Source: Owenia fusiformis
Lineage: Eukaryota; Annelida; Polychaeta; Sabellida; Oweniidae
DNA: 64,000 nt
Direction: 5' to 3'
Assembly (NCBI GenBank): GCA_903813345.2
Contig: CAIIXF020000011.1
Span: 16,229,754-16,293,753 of the forward strand
Below are positions 31,500-45,300 of the stretch, in pieces. How positions within the stretch are numbered: the first letter of the stretch is position 1; every line of letters begins with the position of its first letter. Both the position numbers and the translations under genes were made by a program. Below the pieces are notes generated by a model, which was not told where the DNA came from, made no database searches, and saw only the letters and a list, made by a program, of their open reading frames with translations.

Positions 31500-31860
31500 A
31501 TTAACCACCTGGGATTATCCCGAGGCAAATATAATATATCTGCCCGAGGGCCGCAGGTTCCGAGGATATATATTGTATTGGCCAAGGGATAATCCCAATA
31601 TCCTGAAACGACTATTCCCTTTTTAAACCATCAAACAGATCCCGTTTGTCCGTGTTTTCTCCAATTGTCGTTTACAGTCATTACGCAAACGTTACAAATT
31701 ATGAACAAATATGCGAGCGGCGATTATGATATATGATGTACAATATCTGCCCGCTCGGAGCGGGACGTAATGCGATATCTGCCCTCTGATGAAAATACAA
31801 ATAAGTTTTAACAAATCGGTTTTATGTACCTTTATCATGTCAAAGTATGGGATAAATGTG
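31500..31860. repeat. Nested-palindrome repeat family R1, copy 6
   Basis: Inverted relative of 4370-4800: GGGATAATCCCAATATCCTG, then CAGATCCCG..., CGAGCGGCGATTATGA and CCCGCTCGGAGCGGG. The sequence between 30830 and 31500 is AT-rich with nothing recognised. Confidence 0.6.
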
Positions 31861-31904
31861 TATGTGTGTATGTGCAGAACCTCTGCTTGAGAAGGGATAT
31901 TAAA

Positions 31905-32370
31905 TATGGCAGCTCAATTTAAAATGGCCACTATTTTTTTATATGAAAAATCTTTTATATGAAAATTTTTACTAACTCAAATACTAGTTGATGGATTTGC
32001 CCTAAATCTATTATGTTGATGCCTAGGGACAAAAAAAGAAGTTGCTCAAGAATAGATTTTCAAGATGACCACTGAATTTTAAAATGGCCCCCAATTTTTG
32101 AAGGAAACCTAGCCTCTGATAACTCAAACACTATAGCTAGTTGATGGTTTTACTTCAATATTTATATGCTGATGCCTATATGGACAAACAAATCCCAAAT
32201 GCACAAGACGAGATATTTAAGATGGGCACTGAATTCTAAAATAGCCCCCATATTCGTAAAAACGTATTTTATAATAACTCAAATACCAGCGGTCGGATTT
32301 GTAGTGAACAATGGGGGAAGAGACATAAATATATTAATTGATGACACCGATGTGTTTCTCTACTAATCAT
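31905..32370 (+). repeat. Degenerate tandem repeat, about 170-bp unit
   Basis: About three decayed units, each with AAAATGGCC(A/C)CC..., then ATAACTCAAATACTAG and GATGGATTT. A related unit follows the CCGT repeat at 50205. Confidence 0.55.
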
Positions 32371-32594
32371 GTGAAATAACAATAGTCACCTGCTAACCTT
32401 CGAAGGGCAGTTTCTACCAGCATATGCCATCTCGGGTAGCGAATAGCAAACATAAAATGGCCACCATTTTTCAAAATAGTCAAATTGTCATAAGTAAATG
32501 TAAAATGCTTCTTAGTTGGCACGCATAAAATTGCCAAAAATTGCTCCACTCTACATATCAAGTGGGTTGGTGGGCATTTAACAAAGGTCAGAGG

Positions 32595-32886
32595 TCAAGG
32601 TCATGCCAGTGTTAAAGTTCAATATCTAGGTACCTGGCGTGTTAAGACCCTTTAGGTGACCTTAGATCAAGGTCAACTTTATGGGTCAAGGTAATTCCAA
32701 GGTCAATATCATGCTTTTTGGAGTCTTAATGCATTTGGGGGCTATTGTGATCCTTGGTGACCCATGATTAGGTGACCTAATGAGGTCAAGGTAATTTCTT
32801 GGCCAAAGACCCCTGGCGACCAAAGATTAGGTTACCTGGGGTCAAGGTCAATGCATTGTTTATGGAAGATGGTCATTTCAAGGTCA
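32595..32886 (+). promoter_or_regulatory. Cluster of TCAAGGTCA nuclear-receptor-type sites
   Basis: Exact TCAAGGTCA at 32595-32603, 32667-32675, 32842-32850 and 32878-32886, plus near matches around 32685, 32698 and 32786, about 380-670 bp before the OARD1 start codon. TCAAGGTCA is the known monomer site of ERR and NR5A/SF-1 receptors. The same motif occurs in the tandem repeat at 56156-56690, so it may be repeat sequence without function. Confidence 0.35.
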
Positions 32887-33267
32887 AAGGTTTATATCTA
32901 AAATCCAGATTCCAGAATACATGTTATAAGCAAGGTGATATAAACTTCATCATTTATTCCGGCTTTCACTTCATTTTGACATAAAGACAGTTTATTCAAA
33001 AGTCTCTTTATATTTATAATTTTGTCCCTCTTATAATATAAGATAAATTTTCCACGAATTTATTCCATATTCAATATCCTTTCAAGCTATACAAATTCAT
33101 ATGCATTGTTACTACAATAGAGGTCGTTGACGTTTACTCATAAAGAATTTCGTGAATATGGAAAGTTTATTTCGTGATACCAATAATTCCCTTTACTTCC
33201 GGGTATTTCTGTAGAAAATATTTATTTTACGAAACTGTGATACTGATTAATAGGTGAAAGCAGGTCA

Positions 33268-33378
33268 ATGTCTTTGCTCAGATTTGTTACAGTGGAAGGT
33301 AATAAACGGAGGAAAACATCTTCAACAAATGAGGATGATGTGAACAATGAAGATTCCCCATTAGAGGCCAGTGCAAAG
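33268..33378 (+). CDS. OARD1: OARD1 exon 1
   Basis: 37 codons, ending at donor AAAG|GTATAA in phase 0. Encodes a hydrophilic N-terminus with a basic NKRRK cluster followed by EDDVNNED. No family match is expected here, so support is the start codon, donor, phase and charge only. Confidence 0.68.
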
Positions 33379-36300
33379 GTATAATTTTTATCTGTGATTT
33401 CCACACTTTCCTTGTCATTCAATTTTTCCATTATCCGTACACTGTGGCCAGGCGGGAAAGGCGGATGTAGCAGTTCACATTTATGTATTGGCCTCACATA
33501 TCACTGGGGGCAAATTTCGAGTCAGAAAAAATGTTTTCGGAGCTTGCGCGGGAAAAGTATTTTGGGCCCCTAAAAACTCAAAGTGGGCCCAGATTTTGAA
33601 AATTTAAGGCCCATTTGTAGATAATATGTTCTGTAAAGGACCTCAAAGGCCAAATTATGCCCAAAAGGCCTATTTTTGAGGCCCCACAAAATTTTTAGGG
33701 CCCTAATTTTATTCTTGGTCCACAAAAGAGGGGGGGGGGGGGAGGGGGCGACGAGCCCCATTAGCTCCCCTTGGATCTACCAGTGCACATGATTATAGGG
33801 AATGGCATGGTTACAAAACTTTCAAAACAAACTGAGGGAAGTAATTTAAGAGTGTAACCGGACAACTTATCCCCTAGACGACTCATCCCTGGACAACTCA
33901 TCCCCTGGACAAGAGTCATCATGCTTTGATTTCTATTGAACATAAAATCCATCAACGGGAAAATGTTGTTTGATAGGAAAAAGTTTGTAGTATCCCTCAT
34001 GTGCAGTGAGTTTGGAAAACAGTGAGTTTGGGAAATATCATGTTTTGATGACGATGAAAACATTCAAATCAGGATGTAAATCATCCATTCCTAAAGACAC
34101 GGTCTAACGTCACTGGCATGGCAGCGGAATCTACGTAGGGTGGTCAAAAAACGACAACCCTGCATTTTCCTCGTATCTTTGTCATTTTAGAGAATAACTC
34201 CCTAATGGGGGGGGGGGTGTATAGAGGGTCTTGGAAATGCATATACAATATTTTTCAGCTCTCTTATACCATATACAATATTTTTTCACCATATACAATA
34301 TTTTTCACAGCTCTTATACCATATACGATATTTTAGGTGAAATACAATATACGATAATTTTGAAACTGCTTTTGATTAAAGTTTGGATATTTATAAGGAA
34401 ATAATATTATATTAGGAGAGAATCCATGTACTAAAGTAAATGTATTATTATAAGGCAACTAGACTCCACATACTTACCACAATGATTTCATTTATTTCAT
34501 TATGAATTAGACACCATTCGGGTGCATCAGCATCAGAAAAGCTGTGACCACATTTTATTTTCAGGTAAACAAGTTGATTTAAAACACATTTATGATATAA
34601 GATTCATGACTTCTCTTTAGTGATTTAGCAACCTACTTTGACCAAAAAAACTAACTATGACATTGCTGCAATTTGCTAAAGCCATTAGCCCATTACCTGT
34701 AAAAGTACCATAAAGATATTCAAAATTAGCACAAAACCTGCATCATTGGAATGGGTGGAACCCAGTGCTCCTCTTTCTTATGACCTACTTTCCCATGACT
34801 TATTTAAATGTCCTTCATAGTGAGCCAGGGGAAAAAAATCTTGAAACATAATTGATGCAAAATTGAGAATGTTGAATAAAAGATTCATCATGTGTTCTAT
34901 GAAAATAAAGTTTGCTGAGGAAAATATTTATCAGATAGATAATGAAGATTCACAATGCACAATAATTTTGTAAAGCAGTTACCTGGAAAATATTATGTAT
35001 TTAAAACAGTTTCAGAAATAAAGGACTTCACAAACTTCCATGTAGATAATTCATTTTTGATTGGACTCGAGTCTGGAAACTAGAGTTTGAAATAAAGGCA
35101 AGATGAGACTTGATTGTTTAAACATTTGAAATATGAGACACTTCGTGGTTTCAGATAAGGCAGCCTCAAAGACAGTATAAGTTAAACAAAGGTGTGTCAA
35201 AATTAAGCAAATTTCCATGAAGGTCAAACCACATGTTTCACAGATGATTTCAAGGCAAAGATGTATTGATGAGAATGAAAACTACTCTATGTAACTAGAA
35301 ATAACTTTCTTTTAAAGGACCATGGACGGTATCGCAACAGATTTCAGTCATATATTGGATTTTGGCTATTTTCTGAGGATTTGAACAGGTGCATATGTTA
35401 GGCCAATGCATTAACTCCAGGACAAGCAGTCATAGAGATTATAAAATAATTTGGACTTTAAGACAGGGAAGGTGCAAACACCCCATCAACATGTTTTTCT
35501 GTAATGTTGTCCTGATTTCCAGCCCTTTCCACACCTGTTTTTCAATGTTTGTTGCATCGATCACTCGTTGCGTTTTGAGACATGGTTAAGATCTTTAAAT
35601 GAAAATATGATTCATGCAGGGGTTTTAAAGATATCAATTTTGGATGACCAAAATTGAGCTGAAAACAATGGACCACATGAGTTTTCCCTATGGGAAAATA
35701 ACATGGGAAATACATGTACTGTTTTCCACTTTATCCCAAATAAATCATATTTTAGAGGTTAACTGTGTCTCAAAGTGCAACATATTGGTGCATCAAACAT
35801 TGAAAAAACATATGTGGAAAGGGCTGAAAATAAGGACAACATTTCAGAAAAACCTTCCCTGTCTCAAAGTTCAAATTATTTTATTACCTCTATGAGTGCT
35901 TGATCTGGAGTTAATGCATTGGCCTAACATATGCACCTGTTCAAATCCCCAATAAATAGCCGAAATCCAACACATGACGGTTTGAAGACCAAATAAACAC
36001 CTTTTGCTATATTATGCTATATTAGCATTGTGATGCTTGTATTAAAACATGCGCTGTATGAACACTTTATACTCAAATATTTTCATGATTTATCCCACAT
36101 ACCCCGAAACACGAGTAGCCATAGTGACCATATTTTTCATCAAAGTTAAGATGGTCAATGACATTTGGCAGTCTCACGCCCGGTGATCTGATGAAATGAA
36201 CGGAGGGGGAGTAGCTGATTTTCGGTAAATTCAACAAATGTTGAAGATTTATTTTTTCAAGCAAAAGTTTACAATTGAATGGCTACATGAATAGGTGCAG

Positions 36301-39300
36301 TGCAGAGGGAAATATGTTAGGTCTTCTTGGATTTTTTTGAACTGATTGAGTTCTAAGATAAAAGGTCTATTAAAAAAGGCGCAGCGTCGCCAACGTGCAA
36401 ATGCTAATGGTCTGCAATGGTCTGCACGACATGTAATAAATATATAAGCGACATTTTTATATCACAAAATTCATTGCCAGTTTTTTAAAATAATTTTCCA
36501 AATGATAGATAAAAAATAATCGAAAATAATTAAAATTGAACGGAGGGGGGGGGGAGTGAACGGAGGGGGGGGAGTGAACGGAGGGGGGGAGTAAAATGTC
36601 TTTAAGGTGGAAGAAATTTCCACAAATTCGTGTACTTGAAAAATGAACTCACTTACTCAGTAACTTGATGTTACAACTCTGAAAAGTGAAAAACGGGGAC
36701 ATATGGATTTATTGGAAGTTTTCATATGTCTTATAGACAAATTACTCCCCCCCTCCATTCAATTTTAATAATTTTCGATTACTTTTTATATAACGTATGG
36801 AAACATGTTTTACAAAACCCAATAGTTTTGTGATAATTACTTCACTTACAAGTATTTATTACAGGTCGTGGAGACCCCTGTTGGTTGATTTATAGCAAAA
36901 ACATTGGCATTTGCATGTTGGCGACGCTGCACTTTTTTAATAGATCTTTTATTTTAGAACTCCACAGTTAAAAAAAATCCAAAAAGACCTAACATATTCC
37001 CCCGTCCACTGCGTCTATTCACTTAGCCATTCAATTGTAAACTTTCTCTTGAAAAAATAAATCGTCAAGATTTGTTGAATTTTCTACCGAAAATCAGCTA
37101 GATCTACTCCCCCTCCGTTCATTTCTTCTGATCACCGGGCGTGATTCTTATTTGAGACTGTATTTAACACCTCCTGTGAAAATTTGAATGAAAAGGGCAC
37201 AAAACTCTTAGTTTGAGAGGGATTTTCTCTAAACTAACAGTATCGATTGACCTGGAATTTGAAAACAATTATAGAGACTACTTTTCCATGTTTTTCCAAC
37301 ACGGTTACAGTAAGAGAGTTGGCACAATGGGGGAACTTTAGGGTACAATTTCTTCATAATTAGCCTTCTTTAATTCTAGATACCATATACCATATTTTCT
37401 ATAATACCATATACCATATTTTTTACACCTCTTATACCATATACGATAAATTTTGCCCCCTCTTATACAATATACAATAAATTTTCAGCCTCTTATACGA
37501 TATACAATATCTCTATACACCCCCCCCCCTAATGTTTTACAGATTTGTACGTCATTCGATATCCAACATCCTACCGTATTTCATAACCATCAGACTGATA
37601 GTCACAATGTTACAGCACTTTAAACAACAAGCTGCTGGTGTGGCCATCGTCGCGCTGTAGACCCTGTAGGCAAACCTGCACAAGTTGTCAATGACCCGAC
37701 TGCATCAGCAGGTATGGTCTGAATGACACAGATGATCTCCCATTTGAGGTCTGGATTTGGCCTGAGATCACTCTTGTACACTACATATTTGGAGTATCCC
37801 CAAAGGGAGATGTCAGGTACGGACCTTTTGTAAGACGTGTGCAGGTTTACCGACGGTGCAAAAGTGGCCACTAGAAAATGTTGTTTAAATTGCTGCAACA
37901 TTGTAAATATCAGTCCGATGGTAATGGAATATGGCAGGCTGGTAGTTAATTGAACAAACAAATGTGTGCACCCGTCTTTCCCACCTGGCCACAATGTATG
38001 GAGTCTAATATGTCAATCGCAATGCCCTAAAGATGTGGATATTCACCATAATCCATATATGCTCATAGCTCTATGTAAATATCTATATATCTCTGTTAGA
38101 TGGACCTTTCTTTGAATTCCCCTCCTAGCGCTTATGCCCCACAGATCACAGACTGGCAGAGTCACGTTCAGTTGATTGACGTTCAAAAAATTAGCCCCTA
38201 CCCTAGACAGCCCATAAACCATGAACCACATATTCCATAGCCAACAGACCACTGGCAAGAATGATCATCCAATATTTCAAAATATGTTAGAATCTTATAA
38301 ATTATTTAAAGGTCTGTAGGATAGACTAAAAACAACTATCTAAGAGTATATGCAAGTAATGATTCAATTTTCAAACAGGCCGGCATAATTGAAAAGAAAG
38401 GGGATCTCTTTTCGTGTCCAGAAAACGAATCGCTTGCACACTGTATAAGTGAAGACTGTGCGATGGGAAAAGGCATTGCAGTTATATTCAAGAAAAAGTT
38501 TGGAGGCATACAAGAATTAAAAAGTCAAGGTAAGATAGGTAATAATCTGCATCGTAAAAATTGACACATTGTTATAATTTTTTTGTTGCAGCAAAGCAGA
38601 AAACATCAAAATACAAGTCTCGGTTTGGAGAACACTCTACTGGGTTAATAATTTTTCATGAAAAATATAGAAACAACACCCAAATCAAATTATGAATATC
38701 CAAGAGGACATTTAAAGCAGGAAAATAAATCATTGATACACACTTATTAGGTTGTTTATGTTTATATCACAACCCAATGAGGTGTGTATTAATTAATGAT
38801 TAACTTTTGGCACATTAAACATTTCATAGGGAGTAGCGAAGACGCGCTTATGATTTACTTTTAATATTCCATTTTTATCCGGAACTAATTTCAGAATATG
38901 CTAAACACTCTGCCACACTCTGACAGCCTGGTATTATTAATAATTGAGGCATGACTAGGTCTAGGATCTGCAAAATCGTTGCTTCAATTGTTTTCCTAAC
39001 AACCGTATTTTTAGTTTTGACTACTCCTTGTGTTTGTTCACCTTTCTTCTCCAGAAATGTGTAATCCCATTGTAGGAAAATGAGATTCCTGCACGTCCAT
39101 CAAGAATATTGTAATATTAAAAAGGACGGAATTAAGGCATTTATTTGCATCTAAGTCATGAGATCAATTGGCAAACGACAGATAAGAGGGGTGTGGTGAA
39201 CCAGAATGATCGATCATTCTTTGCAATAGTCAGACATTGTAATCTCATTCTGAAGTGTAAAAATGTAAATATAGATGGCATGTGTAAAAACTGATTCACT

Positions 39301-42300
39301 ATTACGGAAAGCGATAGGGGACATGCGCATAATTCAAAATCGAATGGAGTTTTAACATGGGAGTGATATCACACACCGCGGCCCAGTCAGATAGATTTCA
39401 TCGCGCACTGAATGAATTACAGGGGCCGCGTTGTGCGAAGTTAATTAAAATAAAGTGCGCAGAAATTCCGGCATTCAGTGCGCGATGAAAAAATGATTAT
39501 CTCTGAATAAATAACGAATAAAAATTCGTGGCACCACGAATTTGATTTTTTTCGAAAGACTGCGGAGTGAACAAGCGAAATGACAATTTTGGATAATATT
39601 GATGGCTTTAACGAGGAGAACTTTGAGATTTCCCGATTCTAGCGCGCAGCACATCCAGGACATGCGCACTTTTATCAGATTCGATTCTAATATGGTTTCA
39701 AAAATAATGTTCTTAAAAAGAGGGCGTATGCATACAGATTACACGTGGCGTTATGTTGAAGTGACCCTTGCAAAGGGTTCCATTGAAAATATATTATTTT
39801 GGGCCATTTCATATCTTTTAATTGATATTGTATAAAATATTTTCAATGTTTGAAAATTATAATCTTATAAATAACATTTTATGTAATAAAACTGTAACGA
39901 AATGGTAAATACGGAATATGATGCAATACAATGCATTGCAATATGATGTTATACAATGCAGTGCAATATGATGCAATACAATGTGGTGCAATATGATGTA
40001 ATACAATGCGGTGCAATATGATGCAATACAATGCAGAGCAATATGATGCAATACAATGCAGTGCAATATGATGCAATACAATGTAGTGTAATATGATGCA
40101 ATACAAAGCAGTTTTATATGATGCAAATAATGCAGTGCAATATGATACAATACAATGTAGTGCAATATAATACAATAAAATGCAGTGCAATACGATGCAA
40201 TACAATACAGTGCAATATAATGCAATACAATGCAGTGCAATGCAATACAATGCAAAACAATGCCGTGCAGTGCAATACAATGTAGTTCATTTCAATACAA
40301 TGCAGTGCAATACAATTTGGTACAGTGCAATACAATGCAGTGCAATACAATACATCGCAGTTCAATACAGTGCAATACAATGCAGTGCAATAAAATACAA
40401 TACAGTGCAATACAACACAGTGCAATACAATACAATGCTGTGCAATACAATACATTACACTGCAATAAAATACAATGCAGTGTAATAAAATGCAGTGTAA
40501 TTCAAGACAATGCAATACAATACTGTGCAATACAATACAGTGCAATATAATACAATGCAGTGCAATACAATATGGTGCAGTGCAATATATTGCTGTGCAA
40601 TACAAAACAACGCAGTGTAATACAATACAGTGCAACACAATGTGGTATAGTGCAATACAATACATCGCAGTTCAATACAGTGCAATACAATGTATTGCAA
40701 TGCAGTGCAATAAAATACAATACAGTTACAATGTAGTTCATTTCAATACAATACAGTGCAATACAATGTGGTACAGTGCAATACAATGCAGTGCAATGCA
40801 ATACAGTACAATATAATACAATGCAGTGCATTGCAATGTAGTGCAATACAATATGGTGCAGTGCAATATATTGCTGTGCAATACAAAAAACGCAGTGTAA
40901 TACAATACAGTGCAACACAATGTGGTACAGTGCAATACAATGCAGTGCAATAAAATACAATACAGTGCAATTCAATACAATGCAATACAACACAGTGCAA
41001 TACAATACATTACACTGCAATAAAATACAATGCAGTGTAATCCAAGACAATGCAATACAATACTGTGCAATACAATACAGTGCAATATAATACAATACAG
41101 TGCAATACAATATGGTGCAGTGCAATATATTGCTGTGCAATACAAAACAACGCAGTTTAATACAATACAGTGCAACACAATGTGGTACAGTGCAATACAA
41201 TGCAGTGCAATACAATACATCGCAGTTCAATACAGTGCAATACAATGTATTGCAATGCAGTGCAATAAAATACAATACAGTTACAATGTAGTTCATTTCA
41301 ATACAATACAGTGCAATACAATGTGGTACAGTGCAATACAATGCAGTGCAATACAATACAGTGCAATATAATACAATGCAGTGCATTGCAATACAGTGCA
41401 ATACAATATGGTGCAGTGCAATATATTGCTGTGCAATACAAAACAATGCAGTGTTATACAATACAGTGCAACACAATGTGGTACAGTGCAATACAATGCA
41501 GTGCAATACAATACATCGCAGTTCAATACAGTGCAATACAATGTAGTGCAATGCAGTGCAATAAAATGCAATACAGTTACAGTGTAGTTCATTTCAATAC
41601 AATGCAGTGCAATACAATGTGGTACAGTGCAATACAATTCAGTGCAATACAATACATCGCAGTTCAATACAGTGCAATACAATGTAGTGCAATGCAGTGC
41701 AATAAAATGCAATACAGTTACAATGTAGTTCATTTCAATACAATGCAGTGCAATATAATGTGGTACAGTGCAATACAATGCAGTGCAATACAATACATCG
41801 CAGTTCAATACAGTGCAGTGCAATACAATACAGTGCAATACAATACATCGCAGTTCAGTGCAGTGCAATACAATACAGTGCAATACAATACATTGCAGTT
41901 CAATACAGTGCAATGCAATGTAGTGCAATGCAGTGCAATAAAATACAATACAGTGCAATTCAATACAATGCAATACAATACAGTGCAATACAAAACAATG
42001 CTGTGCAAAAGAATACAGTACACTGCAGTACAATACAATGCAGTGCAATGAAATACAATGCAGTGTAATAAAATGCAGTGTAATTCAAGACAATGCAATA
42101 CAATACTGTGCAATACAATACAGTCCAATATAATACAATGCAGTGCACTGCAATGCAATGCAATACAATATGGTGCAGTGCAATATATTGCAGTGCAATT
42201 CAAAACAATGCAGTGTAATACAATGCAGTGCAACACAATGTGGTACAGTGCAATACATTATAATGCAGTGCAATACAATACAATGCAGCGCAATACAATG

Positions 42301-45300
42301 TAGTACACTGCAGTACAATGCAGTGCAATATAATATAATACAGTGCAATGCAGTACAATACAATGCAATAGAATACAATGCAGTTCAATACAATACAATG
42401 CAGTGCAATACAATAAAATGCAGTACAATACAATACAATGATGTGCTATACAATACAATACAATGCAATGAAATGCAATGAAATGCAATGAAATGCAATT
42501 CAATGCTATGAATGTACACCTTCTACAGTCAAATAAACACAGATAAAATTGTAATAGTATGTTAGTGTATGGAGTTTGAAGTGGGTGGGGGATACAATTA
42601 CCAGTCTGCTGATTGATGACTTAATAACTTAGAAAAGATCTCCTAGCTTTTAACAGATGGCACTTATGTCTACCTTATGTTCTTGAACAATCTCGTCTAA
42701 GAATACAGACCCGTGTCCTGGATTAACCTGGGGGAGTGGTTTTACCAAGGGGGAGATTTTGCCAAGAGGGGGAGCTTTTTGACAGTTATGGCAAAAAAAT
42801 CATGCGAAAAGTGCTAAGAATGGTGAAAAACTGCATGATTTTGAACGAATATTTGGCAAGGGGGAGGGGGGTGAGGCCCCCTGGCTACGGCCATGGAATA
42901 CATATAGGAACTTTCCTTCTCCCAGAAGAAATGGTATACAGGTATTACATCAATCATTCTGGTATTTTGTATATGAAGGTCTGTAGTACACACTTTATTG
43001 AAAGATGGCAGTGTACACTGTGTGTGTAGGCCTACTACCATTTTGAGGTCAGTTTGACTTTTATAATTCTGCGCACTATAATCTGTAATTCTCATAGATA
43101 TCCTCTCTAGAGGCATCACTGTGATCCAAAATTACAATTTCGCAGGTCAAGTCTGCAGTCTTTCGAAAAAAGTTGAATTCGTTGTGCTACCCTTTCTTGT
43201 TGGGCATTAATATTAACTATATTTACATCGCGCCAGCATATACAAGCTTCAGCGCGATATTTTGAGTGTGTTAATAAATAAAGTGCGCAGAAATCGATCT
43301 TACTGGGCCGCGGTGTGCGATATCACTCGTAAACAGTTTTTAATTGCGCACTGAATGAATTACAGGGGGCGCGTTGTGCAAAGTGAATTAAATAAATAAA
43401 GTGCGCAGAAATATATCTGACTGGGCCGCGGTGTGTGATATCACTCCCATGTTAAAACTCCATTGAATTTTAAATTCTGCGGTATATCCCCTTTCGCTTT
43501 CCGTACACTATAGTGGAGTAAGTTATGAAATTTAAACCCTTAAATTGCACTTGCTATATATATGGCACCATTTTGACATAAGTTTATTTAATACATATAT
43601 TTTTGATATCTAACGAAGTGGTGTTGAATAGTTAATATATTAGTTAACAGAAAATCAAACAGACACATTTCTGAAAATTTCTTATTTTTGATATATCTCG
43701 CCGTTAAAAACTATAAAAAACTATATTGAGCCCCGTGTTAATTTATCAATCTTCAGAAGACCCCTTGTAGAACAGTTCAAAAGTGATAAAGCCCATATTC
43801 CTAATATGTTACAATAACATGATTATCTTACAAATAAGAAGGGTTCAATTTTTTCTTTCGCCTAGTTTCAAAGATATTGGTGTTTGAATTTGGGAAAATA
43901 CCCATTGGCTGCCATTATAAACCGCTATCTATATGGCTTAATTTAAGTGTTCTTCTCTGAAAAAGTGCACAATAAAATTTTGTAATATTGTAGATTTCTA
44001 TAGTTAACATATTGATTTACACTCTTTTTAATTAAAAAAATCAAACAGTTACATTTGTGAAAGTTTCTCATTTCTAATATATTGATCCAAGTTGAAGATT
44101 GATAAATTAACATGGGGCTCAATATACCTTTTTATAGTTTTTAGCAGCTTGGTATGTTAAAAAAGAGATTTTCAGAAATGTGTCTGTTTGATTTTTTCTA
44201 TAATATTAGAAAATTCCATTGTGGACTTTTTAAGAAAATGATACTTTAATAAAGCTATAGTGACAGCGACTTATAATGGAAGCCAAATTCCAAAATTCAA
44301 ACGTAAATATCTTCGTAACTCGGTAAAAGAAAAAATGTAACACTTCTTTATTTCTTATTTTGATGCTAATGAATATGGGCTTTGTTACTCTAGAACTGTT
44401 CTGCAGGGGGTCTTTTGAAGATTGATAAATTAAAACGGCGCTCAATATTTTTTTATAGTTTTTAACGGCTAAATATATTAAAACTAAGAAATTTTCAGAA
44501 ATGTGTCTGTTTGATTTTTTAAAAATCAAAATATAAACTATAGAAATCTACAATATTAGAAAATTCCATAGTTGACTTTTTGAGAAAAGGAAACTTTAGT
44601 TGGTAGCGGTTTATAATGGCAGCCAATGGGGATTTTCCAAAATCCAAATGCCAATATCTTTGGAACAAGGAAAAATGAAAAATCTAACCCCTCTCATTTT
44701 GAAGATAACCATGTTCTTGTAACATTCTAGGAATATGTGCTTTATCATTTTTGAACTGTCTGCAGGGGGTCTTTTGAAGATTGATAAATTAACAAGGGAC
44801 TCAATATCGGGTATTCAATATTATACTTTTAAAGGCTAAATATTTTACAGTAAAAAGTTTCAGAAATGTGTCTGTTTGATTTTTAAGGTCAGTATGATTA
44901 ACTTTAGATATCTACAATATTAGAAAAAATTCCATAGTTGACTTTTTTGAGAAAAAATACACTTTAGTAAAGCCATTATTGATAGCTGTTTATATTGTCA
45001 GCCAATGGGGATTTTCCAAAATTCAAATGCCAGTATCTTTTGAACTAGGTAAAAGAAAAAAATTAACCCTTCTGGTTTTGAAGATGATCATGCGATTGTA
45101 ACATCCTAGGAATATGGGCTTCATCACTTTTGAACTAGTACTGTTCTGCAGGGGGTCTTTGGAAGATTGATGAATTAGCATGGGGCCCAATATAGTTTTT
45201 TAATAGTTTTTAACGGCTAGTATCAAAAATAAGAAATTTTCAGAAATGTGTCCGTTTGGTTTTTTGTATCAACTATAAAAATCTACATCATTAGAAAATT

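Larger units (their letters stand above)
34203..37530. mobile_element. 3.3-kb region bounded by G-run inverted ends
   Basis: The left end is a G run followed by TGTATAGAGGGTC and repeats of TATACCATATACAATATTTT. The right end carries the same repeats and then CTCTATACACCC with a C run at 37506-37519. Inside lie two independent inverted-repeat elements. No transposase frame. The TATACCATATAC arrays are self-complementary, so alignment of the arms is ambiguous. It is in OARD1 intron 1. Confidence 0.5.
39297..43515. mobile_element. 4.2-kb inverted-repeat element carrying a satellite
   Basis: The left end CACTATTACGGAAAGCGA and the right end, complement of CACTATAGTGTACGG, continue as inverted arms of about 105 bp sharing TTTTAACATGGGAGTGATAT. 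A second module (GCGCACTGAATGAATTACAG) lies on both sides in direct orientation and twice on the right. Between them is the pentamer satellite. No transposase frame. It is in OARD1 intron 2. One alternative is two copies of a smaller element flanking an unrelated satellite. Confidence 0.55.

Noticed and set aside
33222-33497. Minus-strand 91-codon gene
   Set aside because: It is the shadow of OARD1 exon 1, whose plus-strand start, donor and phase are consistent.
39857-42503. Many long open frames (up to 349 codons)
   Set aside because: They are phase-preserving products of a pentamer satellite and have only a handful of residue types.
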